A stretch of 48,632 nt of DNA from CADEFX01 sp050260355 (lineage in GTDB: Bacteria; Pseudomonadota; Alphaproteobacteria; Rhizobiales; Hyphomicrobiaceae). Shown in pieces: positions 34,864 to 44,202 of this stretch (position 1 is the stretch's first letter; every line of letters begins with the position of its first letter). Under the pieces are notes generated by a model. That model saw nothing but the letters and a program-made list of their open reading frames with translations. It was not told where the DNA came from and did no database searches. Both the position numbers and the translations under genes were made by a program. The stretch spans positions 1 to 48,632 of the forward strand of contig JBLNBZ010000010.1 of assembly GCA_050260355.1 (NCBI GenBank), written 5' to 3'.

Positions 34864-36867
34864 ATGAGCATCGACAAGGTCACGCTCGAGATCCTCAAGA
34901 ACCACGCTCGCGCGGCTGCCGAGAGCATGGCCTTCACGCTCTACCGCACCGCGCACGCCACCTTCGTCAAGGAAACCGAGGATTTCACGACCGGGCTCAC
35001 CACGCCGAAGGGCGAGACCTATGCCACGCCGACCGAGCTCGGCGCGACATGGTTCGTCGGCCTCAATTACGGTCCGGCCATTCGCGCGATCCCGCACTAC
35101 GACGAGGGCGACATCTGCATCACGAACGACCCGTATTCCGGCTTCGTGTGCACGCACTCGCCCGACATCCACATCTGGAAGCCGATCTTCCACAACGGCG
35201 AGATCGTCAGCTTCTCCGTCGGCCATATCCACCACACGGATGTCGGCGGGGCGGTGCCGGCATCGCTCTCGCGCACGCTGACGGAGGTGCACCAGGAAGG
35301 CATCCGCATTCCGCCGACCAAGCTTCTCGTCAAAGGCGAGGTGAACCAGCAGGTGCTCGACATCCTGCTGGCCAACGTGCGCGCGCCGGAGCAGAGCTGG
35401 GGCGATCTCAAGGCGCAGATTGCCTCCTGCAACACCGGCGAGCGCAAGGTGCGCGAGATGATCGCCAAGTTCGGTATCGACACGTTCAAGCAGGGCATCG
35501 AGGACCTGCTCGACTATGCCGAGAATCAGGCGCGCGCCATCGTCCGGCGCATTCCCAACGGGGCGTATCAGTTCGCCGACTACATGGACGAGGACGCAGT
35601 GGACGGAAAGCCGTGCCGCCTCAATCTGGTGATGACGGTGAAGGACGGCAGCCTGCATTTCGACTTCACGGGGTCCGACCCGCAGCTCGAATCCTCGCTC
35701 AACATCCCGACCGGCGGCGACGAGCGCCACACGCTGCTCTGCGTCGGCCTGGTCTATGCGCTCTACTCGCTCGACACGAGCCTGTTCTTGAACTCCGGCA
35801 TCGCACGCATCCTGAGCTCCACGTTGCCGGAAGGCACGATGATCAATCCGCAGTTCCCGGCCGCCGTCGGCATGCGCACGCTTTCCGCCAAGCGCCTCCA
35901 GGGCGTGATCCTGGGCGCCTTCGCGCGCGCCTTGCCCGACACGATGCCGGCCGCCGCCGCCTCAGGCGGTCCCATCATGAACGTCAACACGACCGACAAC
36001 AGAACCGGCCGGCGGCTGATGGCGGCGATCAATCCGATGGTCGGCGGCGCCGGCGGCAGGGCGCAGGAGGACGGCGCAGACGGCTCGGGCGCCAACCAGG
36101 GCTTCCTCAAGAACACACCGGTCGAGATCAACGAGGCCGAGGTGCCGCTGCGCTTCGACCGCTATGGGTTGGCAAAGGACTCCGGTGGCGCCGGCAAGCA
36201 TCGCGGCGGCCTCGCTACCGAGATGCGCTTCGAGGTGTTCGCGCCCAACACGCGCGTCACGGCGCGCAACCGCGACCGCACCGTGTTCGCCGGCTGGGGC
36301 CTGCGTGGCGGCAAGCCGGGCGCCAACTCGAGCTTCTGGCTCAACCCCGGCTCCAATCATGCCGTCAATCTGAGAAACACGGACATCGTCAAGGTCGGCC
36401 CTGGCGACGTGGTCTACGTCGCCTGCGGCGGGGCCAGCGGCTACGGAGATCCGCTCCAACGCGATCCCGACAAGGTGGCGCTCGACGTGCGTCGTTGCTT
36501 CGTGTCGGAGGCGAAGGCGCGCGAGGACTACGGGGTCGTGCTACGCAATGGGGCGGTCGATGCAGCTGCGACCGCCAAGCTGCGCAGCGAGATGAGCGCG
36601 AAGCGCACCGAGACCGACCGGCTGTTCGACTACGGCGCTGCGCGCGACGCGCACGAAGCGGTCTGGACCGATGCCAACTACGCCGCGCTGACCGAGTTGC
36701 TGGCGTCGCAGCCCGTGCACTGGCGGTTCTACCTCAAGCATCGCCTGTTCGACGCCGTCGCCGCATTGCCCGCGACGCAGCGCAAGGGCGACGGCAGCGA
36801 GGTGCGTAGCGCCTTCGCCCGGCTGATGCTTGAGTTTCCTCAGTTGCGCCGCGAAGCCGCAGAGTAG
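34864..36867 (+). CDS. Hydantoinase B/oxoprolinase family protein, HyuB-type subunit (copy 1)
   Basis: This 667-residue protein is the partner of the upstream HyuA. It has HyuB landmarks: VTLEILKNHARAAAESMAFT, the metal-site-like GDICITNDPYSGFVCTHSPD, VGHIHHTDVGG, FDFTGSDPQLESSLNIP, and the Gly-rich CGGASGYGDPLQRDP. Compared with copy 2 (606 residues) it has about 65 extra C-terminal residues after the conserved YGVVL block (about 556). That tail contains SQPVHWRFYLKHRLFDAVAA and looks folded. The gap after hyuA is 5 bases, and an SDR follows at 14 bases. The family splits or carboxylates substrates after HyuA-driven phosphorylation. Confidence 0.92.
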   Translation: MSIDKVTLEILKNHARAAAESMAFTLYRTAHATFVKETEDFTTGLTTPKGETYATPTELGATWFVGLNYGPAIRAIPHYDEGDICITNDPYSGFVCTHSPDIHIWKPIFHNGEIVSFSVGHIHHTDVGGAVPASLSRTLTEVHQEGIRIPPTKLLVKGEVNQQVLDILLANVRAPEQSWGDLKAQIASCNTGERKVREMIAKFGIDTFKQGIEDLLDYAENQARAIVRRIPNGAYQFADYMDEDAVDGKPCRLNLVMTVKDGSLHFDFTGSDPQLESSLNIPTGGDERHTLLCVGLVYALYSLDTSLFLNSGIARILSSTLPEGTMINPQFPAAVGMRTLSAKRLQGVILGAFARALPDTMPAAAASGGPIMNVNTTDNRTGRRLMAAINPMVGGAGGRAQEDGADGSGANQGFLKNTPVEINEAEVPLRFDRYGLAKDSGGAGKHRGGLATEMRFEVFAPNTRVTARNRDRTVFAGWGLRGGKPGANSSFWLNPGSNHAVNLRNTDIVKVGPGDVVYVACGGASGYGDPLQRDPDKVALDVRRCFVSEAKAREDYGVVLRNGAVDAAATAKLRSEMSAKRTETDRLFDYGAARDAHEAVWTDANYAALTELLASQPVHWRFYLKHRLFDAVAALPATQRKGDGSEVRSAFARLMLEFPQLRREAAE

Positions 36868-36881
36868 CCGGGAGCCAAGCC

Positions 36882-37655
36882 TTGCAGATCGGCTTCGAGG
36901 GACAGACAGTACTCGTCACCGGCGTTGCTCGCGGCATCGGACGAGCCATCTGCCGCGGCTTTGCCGAGCGCGGCGCGCGTGTGCACGCCGTCGACATCCT
37001 GCCCGAAGGCCTTGCCGAGTGTGCGCAGGATATCAAGCCCGGCCGCGGCGGCTCACTCTCCACTCATCAAATCGATCTGGCAGACGGCGCCGCCGTGGCT
37101 GCGCTGCTCCGCGCCGTCGAAGCGTCAGCGGGCGAAGCTTGCCGGGTCATCGTGCACGCGGCAGGCGGCATTCGAGGCAGAGCCAAAACGCCAATCGAGA
37201 ACGTTTCCGATGACGATTGGCGGGCCATCATGGACGCCAACGTCACCGCGGCGTTCAATCTCGCGCGCGCAGCCACGCCCGGCATGAAGCGGGCTGGACG
37301 GGGGCGCTTCATCGTCATCTCGTCGCCAGCCGGCCTCGGCGTGAGCCTTACCGGCATCCAGGCCTACGGCACCGCCAAGGCGGCCGAGATCGGCCTCGTG
37401 CGCCAGCTTGCGGCCGAGCTGGGTCCGTACGGCATCACGGTCAATTCCGTTGCGCCCGGGTTCATGCCGACAAGTCCCGACTACGTGCGGCAATGGGAGG
37501 GCTACAGCGCCGAGCGCCAGCGGCAGCTCGTCGAATCGATTGCGCTCCGGCGCATTGGCGCTCCGGAGGACATTGCCCACGCCGTGATGTTCCTCGCCTC
37601 TGACTACGCAGGCTTCATTACAGGCCAGACGCTGTCCGTAAAAGGAGCGCCATGA
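36882..37655 (+). CDS. Short-chain dehydrogenase/reductase, cassette 1
   Basis: This 257-residue SDR starts at a TTG (36882) preceded by GGGAG; no ATG occurs in frame before the cofactor motif TGVARGIG. Asp in VHAVDILPEG suggests NAD(H). The usual NNAG is replaced by HAAGG (VIVHAAGGIRG). The catalytic segment ISSPAGLGVSLTGIQAYGTA contains Tyr followed by Lys in YGTAK. The stop overlaps the next hyuA start (ATGA at 37652-37655), so it is locked into the hyu operon. It probably handles a keto or hydroxy intermediate of the HyuAB pathway. Confidence 0.9.
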   Translation: MQIGFEGQTVLVTGVARGIGRAICRGFAERGARVHAVDILPEGLAECAQDIKPGRGGSLSTHQIDLADGAAVAALLRAVEASAGEACRVIVHAAGGIRGRAKTPIENVSDDDWRAIMDANVTAAFNLARAATPGMKRAGRGRFIVISSPAGLGVSLTGIQAYGTAKAAEIGLVRQLAAELGPYGITVNSVAPGFMPTSPDYVRQWEGYSAERQRQLVESIALRRIGAPEDIAHAVMFLASDYAGFITGQTLSVKGAP

Positions 37656-39730
37656 CGACAGGCGAAAAGCCGAGGGGAGGCTACGCGCTCGCCCTCGACG
37701 TGGGCGGCACGTTCACGGACGTCATCCTCGCCGAACGGCACGGCGGCCGCTTCGTGGTGACGAAATCGTCATCGGTGCCGAGCAATCCGGCCGAGGGCTT
37801 CTTCGGCGGAGTCGACAAGGTTCTGACGCGCGCCGGCGTCAAGCCCGAGGACGTGAGCCTGGTGCTGCACGGCTCGACGCTTGCCACCAACGCGATCCTC
37901 GAGGGCAAGGGAGCGAGGACAGGCCTGGTCACGACTCGCGGCTTCAGGCATGTGCTCGAGATCGGCCGTGCCGACATCCCGCGCGAGGCAAACCTGTACG
38001 GCTGGATCAAGCCCAAGCGGCCCGTACGGCCGCGTCACGTGTTCGAGGTCACGGAGCGCGTGCTGGTCGACGGCTCAGTGCTGCAGCCGCTGGCGGAGAG
38101 CGAGCTGGAGGACCTCGCGCGGCAGATCCGGCGTGAGGACCTCGCCGCCGTCGCCATCGTCTTCCTCAACAGCTTTGCCAATCCGGAGCACGAGCAGCGC
38201 GCAGCCGAGATTCTGCGCGGCCTGCTGCCCGGCGTGGAGATTGCAGTCTCGAGTGATGTCCTGCCCATCTTCCGCGAGTATGAGCGCACGTTGGCGACGG
38301 TGCTCAACGCCTCCGTGCAGCCGATTGCGTCGGGCTACGTGCGGCGTCTTGCCCGCGGACTGGAGGAGCGCCGGATCGCCGCCCCGTTCTTCATCATGAA
38401 ATCCAATGGCGGCGTGTTTCCCCCGGCCGAGGCAGCGCGCCAGCCGGTCTATCTCGCGCTGTCCGGGCCCGCAGCCGGGGCGCGCGGGGCGGCGTACGTC
38501 GGGCAGATCGCCGGCTACCCCGATCTCATCACCATCGACATGGGCGGCACCAGCGCCGACGTCGCGCTGATCCGCGCAGGCGAGCCAGTGACGGCAAGCT
38601 CGGGGCGGATCGGCGGGCTCCCACTGACGCTGCCGATCGTCGACATCCACACCATCGGCGCAGGGGGCGGCTCGATTGCGAGCGTTGGCCCCGAGGGCGC
38701 CTTGACCGTCGGCCCGGCGAGCGCCGGCGCCGATCCGGGCCCTGCGGCTTACGGCAAGGGCGGCAGACGGCCGACGGTGACCGATGCCAACCTCGTGCTG
38801 GGCCGCGTACCTCCCTATCTGCTCGACGGCGAGATCGCCCTACAGCCCGCGGAGTCGGAAGCCGCCATCCTGCGCGACATCGCCACTCCACTCGGCATCT
38901 CGGTTGAGGAGGCCGCGCGAGGCATCATCGAGATCGTCGATAACAACATGGTGGGCGCGCTCAAGGTGATGTCCGTCGAACGCGGGCTTGCCCCCTCCGA
39001 GTTCACGCTCTGCGCTTTCGGCGGTGCGGGCCCGGTTCACGGCAGCCGCCTGATGCGGCTGCTCGGAGCGCCGCGCCTGCTGATTCCACGCCATCCTGGC
39101 ATCCTGTGCGCGATGGGACTGCTGGCGACCGATCTGCGCTACGATTTCGCCGTTACGCGGCTGCAGCGCGGCGGCCGCTACGACCCCGCCCTGATCGAGA
39201 GGACCCTGCGAGACCTGGAGCGGCGCGCCGATGCGCGGCTCGAGGGCGACGGCGTTCCCCGCGAGCGGCGCAGGCTCGTTCGCACGGCGGATCTGCGCTA
39301 TGCGCACCAGGGCGTCGAGATCGCGGTTCCGTTCGGCGAAGGCGAGGCATCGGACCACACACTGAGCCGCCTCATCGATGACTTTCACACCATGCACGAG
39401 AGGCTCTACACCTTCGCCGACCGCAAGGCGCCGGTGGAGATCGTCAACCTGCGGGTCGAGGCGACGGGGCTGATGGACCACGTCGCGCTTCCCGAGATCG
39501 CGCACGCAGCGCCGGGCGACAAGCCTTGCCCGCGAGGCGTGCGCCGGGCGGCGCTGGAGGGTGCGGTCGTGTCCGACGTGGCGCTGTATCGAAGGGACGA
39601 GCTTCTGGCCGGCCACGTGGTCCCCGGCCCTGCTATCGTCGATCAGCTCGACTGCACCACTGTCGTGCTGGACGGGCAGGTCGCGACGGTCGACCGGTTC
39701 GCCAATCTCGTGATCGAGGAGGCGCGATGA
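37652..39730 (+). CDS. Hydantoinase/oxoprolinase family protein, HyuA-type subunit (copy 2)
   Basis: This 692-residue protein is a second HyuA, clearly diverged from copy 1. Motifs are ALDVGGTFTDVILAE (GGTFTD at 18-23), HGSTLATNAILEGKGARTGL, MKSNGGVFPPAEAAR, ITIDMGGTSADVALI, TIGAGGGSIASV, and LCAFGGAGPVHGSRLMRLLG. It overlaps the SDR stop upstream and the hyuB start downstream by 4 bases each, so the genes are translationally coupled. It probably works with the HyuB that follows. Copies 1 and 2 could serve two steps of one pathway or different substrates. Confidence 0.93.
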   Translation: MTTGEKPRGGYALALDVGGTFTDVILAERHGGRFVVTKSSSVPSNPAEGFFGGVDKVLTRAGVKPEDVSLVLHGSTLATNAILEGKGARTGLVTTRGFRHVLEIGRADIPREANLYGWIKPKRPVRPRHVFEVTERVLVDGSVLQPLAESELEDLARQIRREDLAAVAIVFLNSFANPEHEQRAAEILRGLLPGVEIAVSSDVLPIFREYERTLATVLNASVQPIASGYVRRLARGLEERRIAAPFFIMKSNGGVFPPAEAARQPVYLALSGPAAGARGAAYVGQIAGYPDLITIDMGGTSADVALIRAGEPVTASSGRIGGLPLTLPIVDIHTIGAGGGSIASVGPEGALTVGPASAGADPGPAAYGKGGRRPTVTDANLVLGRVPPYLLDGEIALQPAESEAAILRDIATPLGISVEEAARGIIEIVDNNMVGALKVMSVERGLAPSEFTLCAFGGAGPVHGSRLMRLLGAPRLLIPRHPGILCAMGLLATDLRYDFAVTRLQRGGRYDPALIERTLRDLERRADARLEGDGVPRERRRLVRTADLRYAHQGVEIAVPFGEGEASDHTLSRLIDDFHTMHERLYTFADRKAPVEIVNLRVEATGLMDHVALPEIAHAAPGDKPCPRGVRRAALEGAVVSDVALYRRDELLAGHVVPGPAIVDQLDCTTVVLDGQVATVDRFANLVIEEAR

Positions 39731-41547
39731 TGCCACACAAGTCCGACACGGGTGCCCCGGTCTCCGGCCGTATCGAGCTCGAGCTGATCAAGGGCGCGCT
39801 CGGTGCCGCGCGCTCGGAGATGGAAGCGCTGATTGCGCGCACCTCGATGTCTCCGTTCATTCGCGAGAAGAAGGACTTCTTCACGGCCTTTCTCGATGGC
39901 CAAGGACGGCTCGTGGTTTCCACCTCGCTGACGCTTGCCGGCAATCTGGTCGACGCGATCGTCGACCAGTACCCGCGCGAGAGCATGCGCGACGGCGATC
40001 TCTATTGGTACAACGACGTCTACGCCTCCAAGGGCGGCGTCAGCCAGGTCAACGACACGGTCTTCGTAATGCCGGTGTTTGCCGGCGGGCGCCTCGTCGC
40101 GTTCGTCGAGGCGTGGGGCCACCTCTGGGACGTGGGCGGCACCTTTCCCGGCTCCGTCAGCCCGCATGCGACGAGCGTCTTCCACGAAGGCATCATGATT
40201 CCGCCGGTCCGCGTCATGCGCGACGGCATCGTCAACGACGAGGTGGTGCGCATCTACACCCGCAACTCGCGGTTCCCGGAGATGATGCGGGGCGATCTCG
40301 CCGCGATCATGGCTGCGGTCAAGCTCGGCAAGCAGCGTCTCGAGGAGACGATCCGGCGCTATGGAGCGCTCGCCGTCGAGGCTGCATTCGCCGAGATGAT
40401 GCGGCAGTCGGAGGCGGCGCTGCGCCGACAGATCGACACCCGCGTCGGTGATGGCGCATGGCGCTTTCGTGATTGGATCGATTCGGACGCCGTGACCGAG
40501 CAGCCCTACTGGGTCGAGGCAAAGGTGGAGAGGAGGTCGGGGCGCTTCTCGATCGATCTTTCCGGGTCGTCCGACCAGGCTGCCGGCCCGATCAACTTCG
40601 TCATGGACGACACGGTCATCGGCCACATCTTCGGCCTGTATATGACGCGCGACCAGCAGGGCGTCGGCATGAACGCAGGCTTCACGCGCGCAATTGACGC
40701 CATAAGCAAACGTCCGGGCAGCATCCTCTGGCCGCATTTTCCCGCGCCGGTCGGGCTGCGGTCGCACACGATGCTGCGGGTAACGTCGGCGCTCCAGGGC
40801 GCTTTGGCGCAGGCAACCGGCGGGCAGGCTTCGGCCGCATCGGCCGTGTATGTGCTCTATTATCTGCGCAGCCTCGACAAGGAGACGGGAGCCCCGCTGC
40901 TGTGCGTGGATGGCCTGTCGGTGGGCTTCGGTGCGCGGCCAACCGCGGACGGCATCGATGCGGTCTACTATGTGGCGCAGGAAAACTATCCGATCGAGTT
41001 CGCGGAGATGGAGTTCGGCATCCGCATCGAGGCCTTCGGCATGCACATGGACTCTGGCGGGCCGGGGCGGTGGCGCGGCGGCTGCGGGATCGTCCGCGAC
41101 GTGCGCATCATGATGGACGAGGCCACGCTCGGCGTACGCATGGACAACAGCAGGTATCCGGCCTTTGGCGTCAACGGCGGCATGAGCGGACGCGGTGGAG
41201 GCTTCATCGTCAATCCCGGCACACCCCAGGAGCGGCGCCTGCCGACCATGAGCGACGGGCACAAGCTGAAGAAGGGCGATCTGCTCCGCGTGATTACCCC
41301 GGGTGGCGGCGGCTGGGGCTCGCCTCTCGATCGGCCTGCGGACGAGGTGCTGGCTGACGTTCTCGATGGCTTCGTGTCGCCAGCGGCCGCGTTCGAGCAC
41401 TACGGCGTCGTGCTGACGGCGGACGGCCGCACCATCGACCAGGCCGCAACCAAAGAGCGCAGGGCAACGCTGCCGCGCAGCACCAAGATGTTTCACCGCG
41501 GGCGCTACTATGATGCCGATGAGGACCTGTCGCTGCCGGGCGGGTAG
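39727..41547 (+). CDS. Hydantoinase B/oxoprolinase family protein, HyuB-type subunit (copy 2)
   Basis: This 606-residue protein is the HyuB partner of copy 2. It shows IELELIKGALGAARSEMEAL, the conserved VEAWGHLWDVGGTFPGSVSP, FSIDLSGSSDQAAGPINFVM, and the C-terminal Gly-rich TPGGGGWGSPLDRPADEV. ATG 39727 lies in the ATGA overlap with hyuA; a second ATG is the next codon. The long ORF from 39526 overlaps hyuA in another frame. It lacks the extra C-terminal segment of copy 1. An SDR follows at 21 bases. Confidence 0.92.
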   Translation: MMPHKSDTGAPVSGRIELELIKGALGAARSEMEALIARTSMSPFIREKKDFFTAFLDGQGRLVVSTSLTLAGNLVDAIVDQYPRESMRDGDLYWYNDVYASKGGVSQVNDTVFVMPVFAGGRLVAFVEAWGHLWDVGGTFPGSVSPHATSVFHEGIMIPPVRVMRDGIVNDEVVRIYTRNSRFPEMMRGDLAAIMAAVKLGKQRLEETIRRYGALAVEAAFAEMMRQSEAALRRQIDTRVGDGAWRFRDWIDSDAVTEQPYWVEAKVERRSGRFSIDLSGSSDQAAGPINFVMDDTVIGHIFGLYMTRDQQGVGMNAGFTRAIDAISKRPGSILWPHFPAPVGLRSHTMLRVTSALQGALAQATGGQASAASAVYVLYYLRSLDKETGAPLLCVDGLSVGFGARPTADGIDAVYYVAQENYPIEFAEMEFGIRIEAFGMHMDSGGPGRWRGGCGIVRDVRIMMDEATLGVRMDNSRYPAFGVNGGMSGRGGGFIVNPGTPQERRLPTMSDGHKLKKGDLLRVITPGGGGWGSPLDRPADEVLADVLDGFVSPAAAFEHYGVVLTADGRTIDQAATKERRATLPRSTKMFHRGRYYDADEDLSLPGG

Positions 41548-41568
41548 GAATTAAATCGGAGGCACGCC

Positions 41569-42336
41569 GTGACCGATCTGCCAAAACCGCCGTCGTTTCG
41601 CCTCGACGGCAAGCGCGCGCTTGTGACCGGAGCCGGACGAGGCATTGGTCTTGCTGCCGCCGCTGCCCTGGCCGATGCGGGCGCACACGTCGTGCTTGCG
41701 GCGCGAACGAGCTCTGAGATCGAAGAGGCCGCGACTGCCATCCGAAGCAGGGGCGGCTCGGCCGAGGCAGTGCCGCTCGACGTGACCGATCTTGCCGCCG
41801 TGCGCGGAGTGATCGCTGCGCAGGCGCCGTTTCACGTGCTGTTCAACAATGCCGGCGCCAACCGGCCGCAACCATTCATCGATTTCAAGGTCGAGGATTT
41901 CGATTTCCTCATGCAGCTCAACGTGCGCGCGGCCTTCTTCGTGGCGCAGGCGGTGGCCAAGCGCATGGTCGAGACCGGAACGAAGGGCTCGCTGATCCAC
42001 ACCACGTCGCAGATGGCGTTCACCACCGGTCCCGGCCGCACGGTCTACTGCGCATCGAAGGCGGCGATCGAGTCCTTGTCTCGCGGCATTGCGGCGGAGC
42101 TGGCGCCGCACGGCATCCGCTCCAACACGCTGGCACCCACATTCATCGAGACGCCGATGTCGCGGCCATTCCTGGCGCAAAAGGCGACCGCCGACATGGT
42201 CAAGGCCAAGATCAAGCTCGGCCGCGTGGGACAGGTGGAGGATCTGACCGGCGCCATCGTCTACCTGGCGTCCGATGCGTCCTCTCTCATGACCGGCACT
42301 CACATGCTGATCGATGGCGGCTGGACGCTGGGCTAA
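41569..42336 (+). CDS. Short-chain dehydrogenase/reductase, cassette 2
   Basis: This 255-residue classical SDR starts at GTG 41569, with GGAGG seven bases upstream. Motifs are TGAGRGIGLAAAAALADAGA, NNAG in LFNNAGANRPQPF, the HTTSQMAFTTGPGRTVYCAS segment with Tyr and Lys in YCASK, and LAPTFIETPMSRPF. Arg in LAARTSSEI after beta2 may allow NADP(H). It closes the second hyuA-hyuB-SDR cassette and is convergent with hemY, only 18 bases away. Confidence 0.92.
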   Translation: MTDLPKPPSFRLDGKRALVTGAGRGIGLAAAAALADAGAHVVLAARTSSEIEEAATAIRSRGGSAEAVPLDVTDLAAVRGVIAAQAPFHVLFNNAGANRPQPFIDFKVEDFDFLMQLNVRAAFFVAQAVAKRMVETGTKGSLIHTTSQMAFTTGPGRTVYCASKAAIESLSRGIAAELAPHGIRSNTLAPTFIETPMSRPFLAQKATADMVKAKIKLGRVGQVEDLTGAIVYLASDASSLMTGTHMLIDGGWTLG

Positions 42337-42354
42337 CCGGTCCCCGGCGGCGGC

Positions 42355-44202
42355 TCAGCGGTCCGCCCCTCGGGTGCGATAGCTGATCGCCAGCCCCTCC
42401 GGTGCATCCTCTGGACCGGGATCATCCGGGGCGCGTGAGGGCACGAATATGCGCGGCTCCGCGCTCTTGCTCCGCGCAGTGGCCGTAGGCTTTGCTTCCG
42501 GCCCCGATGCCGTTCCTGCCTCGGGCCGCGCGACAGCCTCCCGATCGCCCGCCTTGCTGGCTGCGGGCGGGGGACGCCCTGCTTTCCCGCCGGCCTTGGC
42601 AGGCTTCGCCGCTTCGACGGCCGCCGGCCGCGCCGTCTTGGGCTCCGCATCGGGCTCCGCCTTTGCCGTTTCCTGTCGAGCAGATGCCGGGCTCGCCGGT
42701 GGAGCTTCGGGCTTCTTCTCTGCGGGGACTGCCGTAGCCTCGCCGCCTGCATCCGCCGGTCCTGCGGCCTCCGCGTCAGACGAGGGCGCCGCGGAATCCG
42801 CCTCCACGGCCACCGCTTGTGCGGCAACCGGCTTGGCCTCGATCACCGCCTCGCGCCGGGCTCCGAGCTCGACCAGCTCCTCGAGCTTGGCATTCAAAAG
42901 GCTTTGATCCTGCGCATCCGCCGACTCGACCGGCACTCTCCATTGAAACGCATCGAGCGCCCCCGTGACCGGCGAGATCGGCGCCCAGCGGTCGGACACG
43001 ACACCGTCCGCGGTCCAGGCCGGATCGCGCGGAGCATTGACGGCGCGCGCCAGCCATTCGCGGACGCGGCCGGCGTCATTCCTCTGCTCACCCTCGATGC
43101 GCGCCATCAGCGTGCAAATTCGTTGCGTCAGGCGCGTCTCGAGCAGCGGCTCGAGGGCCTTGCGCGCTGCATCCCAATCGCGGGCCTCGATAGCGCTGTT
43201 GGCGATGGCGATGGGGCCCTCGATCGAGTGCGGCGTCGACTTGGCGAGCCGCTTGACCCGGTCGAGGCGGTCACGTGGGCTGTCGCCCGGCCGCGCATAG
43301 GCGTAGGCCACCGCGAGATCAGGGTGCGGTGAGCGCTTCCACGTCTTCTCCAACACCCTCGCGGCTTTGGGCGTGCTGCCGCGTGAAGCCAGCATCCGGC
43401 CTGCAATGGCGGCGGCCGGTACGAGATCCGGAGCCAGGTTGTGTGCTTCCAGAGCCAGGCCCAGCACCTTGTCGCTACCGCTGTCCTCCGCCTCCTGCGC
43501 CTGAGCGGTGAGGAGAACCGCGCGCCGCCGTGTGGCGGTGCTATGATCGACATGCCCATGCCGCCGGCCGATGGCGAGCGTTTCGAGCGCACCGGCCCAG
43601 TCGGAGGCGATGCATTGCAGCTCGAACAGGGCGTCGACGGGCCAGCCGAGCTTCGGATTGAGCTTCAGCGCGCGCTCCGCGAACTGCCGCGCGGCGACCG
43701 GCTCGCCGGTGCGCTCGGCCTCGAGAAACAGGCCGCGCAGGCCGAGCTGCTCGGTATCCGGCGTACTGAGCATGGCCTCGAAGATACGGCGCGCCGTCGT
43801 GCGGTCTCCCGAGAGCTGGGCAGCCTGTGCCCGCAGGAGATGCGTCAACGGCTCGTTCGGAAGCGCGCGTCTCGCCTGCAGCGCATAGCGCGTGGCGAGC
43901 GCGCGGTCGCCGGCCCCCACCGCGATCATGCCGCTCGACAGCGCATCGAGGCCCCGCTCCTGGCGCCGCCGGTTGAGAAAACGGCCAACCACGGCCGGGC
44001 TGGTCCAGATCTGCCGGAAGATGGACCACGCCACGATCGTGAGACCGATCAGAAACGCTAGCAACACCACGGCACGAAAGATGCTGGTCTCAGCCTCGTA
44101 CCCCTGCCAGGTGAGCACCAGGCTTCCTGGCCGGTCGGCGAGCCACGACAGCCCGGCCGCGAGCAGCGCGACGCCGACGAGATACAAAATCAGGCGGATC
44201 AT
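42355..44202 (-). CDS. hemY: HemY-like membrane TPR protein of the haem locus
   Basis: This 615-residue protein matches bacterial HemY (HemY_N), a membrane-anchored protein linked to late haem synthesis; it is not the Bacillus oxidase of the same name. Two N-terminal helices (about 3-20 and 43-62: LYLVGVALLAAGLSWLAD, VVLLAFLIGLTIVAWSIF) are followed by TPR-like repeats. The last 150 or so residues are an Ala/Pro/Glu/Lys-rich, probably disordered tail ending in EPRIFVPSRAPDDPGPEDAP, a conserved-looking motif in this group. The start overlaps the upstream mitofilin-like gene by 4 bases. It is the last gene of the hemC operon. Confidence 0.88.
   Translation of the reverse strand: MIRLILYLVGVALLAAGLSWLADRPGSLVLTWQGYEAETSIFRAVVLLAFLIGLTIVAWSIFRQIWTSPAVVGRFLNRRRQERGLDALSSGMIAVGAGDRALATRYALQARRALPNEPLTHLLRAQAAQLSGDRTTARRIFEAMLSTPDTEQLGLRGLFLEAERTGEPVAARQFAERALKLNPKLGWPVDALFELQCIASDWAGALETLAIGRRHGHVDHSTATRRRAVLLTAQAQEAEDSGSDKVLGLALEAHNLAPDLVPAAAIAGRMLASRGSTPKAARVLEKTWKRSPHPDLAVAYAYARPGDSPRDRLDRVKRLAKSTPHSIEGPIAIANSAIEARDWDAARKALEPLLETRLTQRICTLMARIEGEQRNDAGRVREWLARAVNAPRDPAWTADGVVSDRWAPISPVTGALDAFQWRVPVESADAQDQSLLNAKLEELVELGARREAVIEAKPVAAQAVAVEADSAAPSSDAEAAGPADAGGEATAVPAEKKPEAPPASPASARQETAKAEPDAEPKTARPAAVEAAKPAKAGGKAGRPPPAASKAGDREAVARPEAGTASGPEAKPTATARSKSAEPRIFVPSRAPDDPGPEDAPEGLAISYRTRGADR

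Noticed and set aside
39643..41496. Minus-strand open frame of 617 codons opposite hyuB copy 2
   Set aside because: It mirrors a well-supported HyuB gene and shows no domain of its own.
42337..42354. Terminator between the convergent SDR and hemY genes
   Set aside because: The gap is only 18 bases and no clear stem with a T run is visible there.
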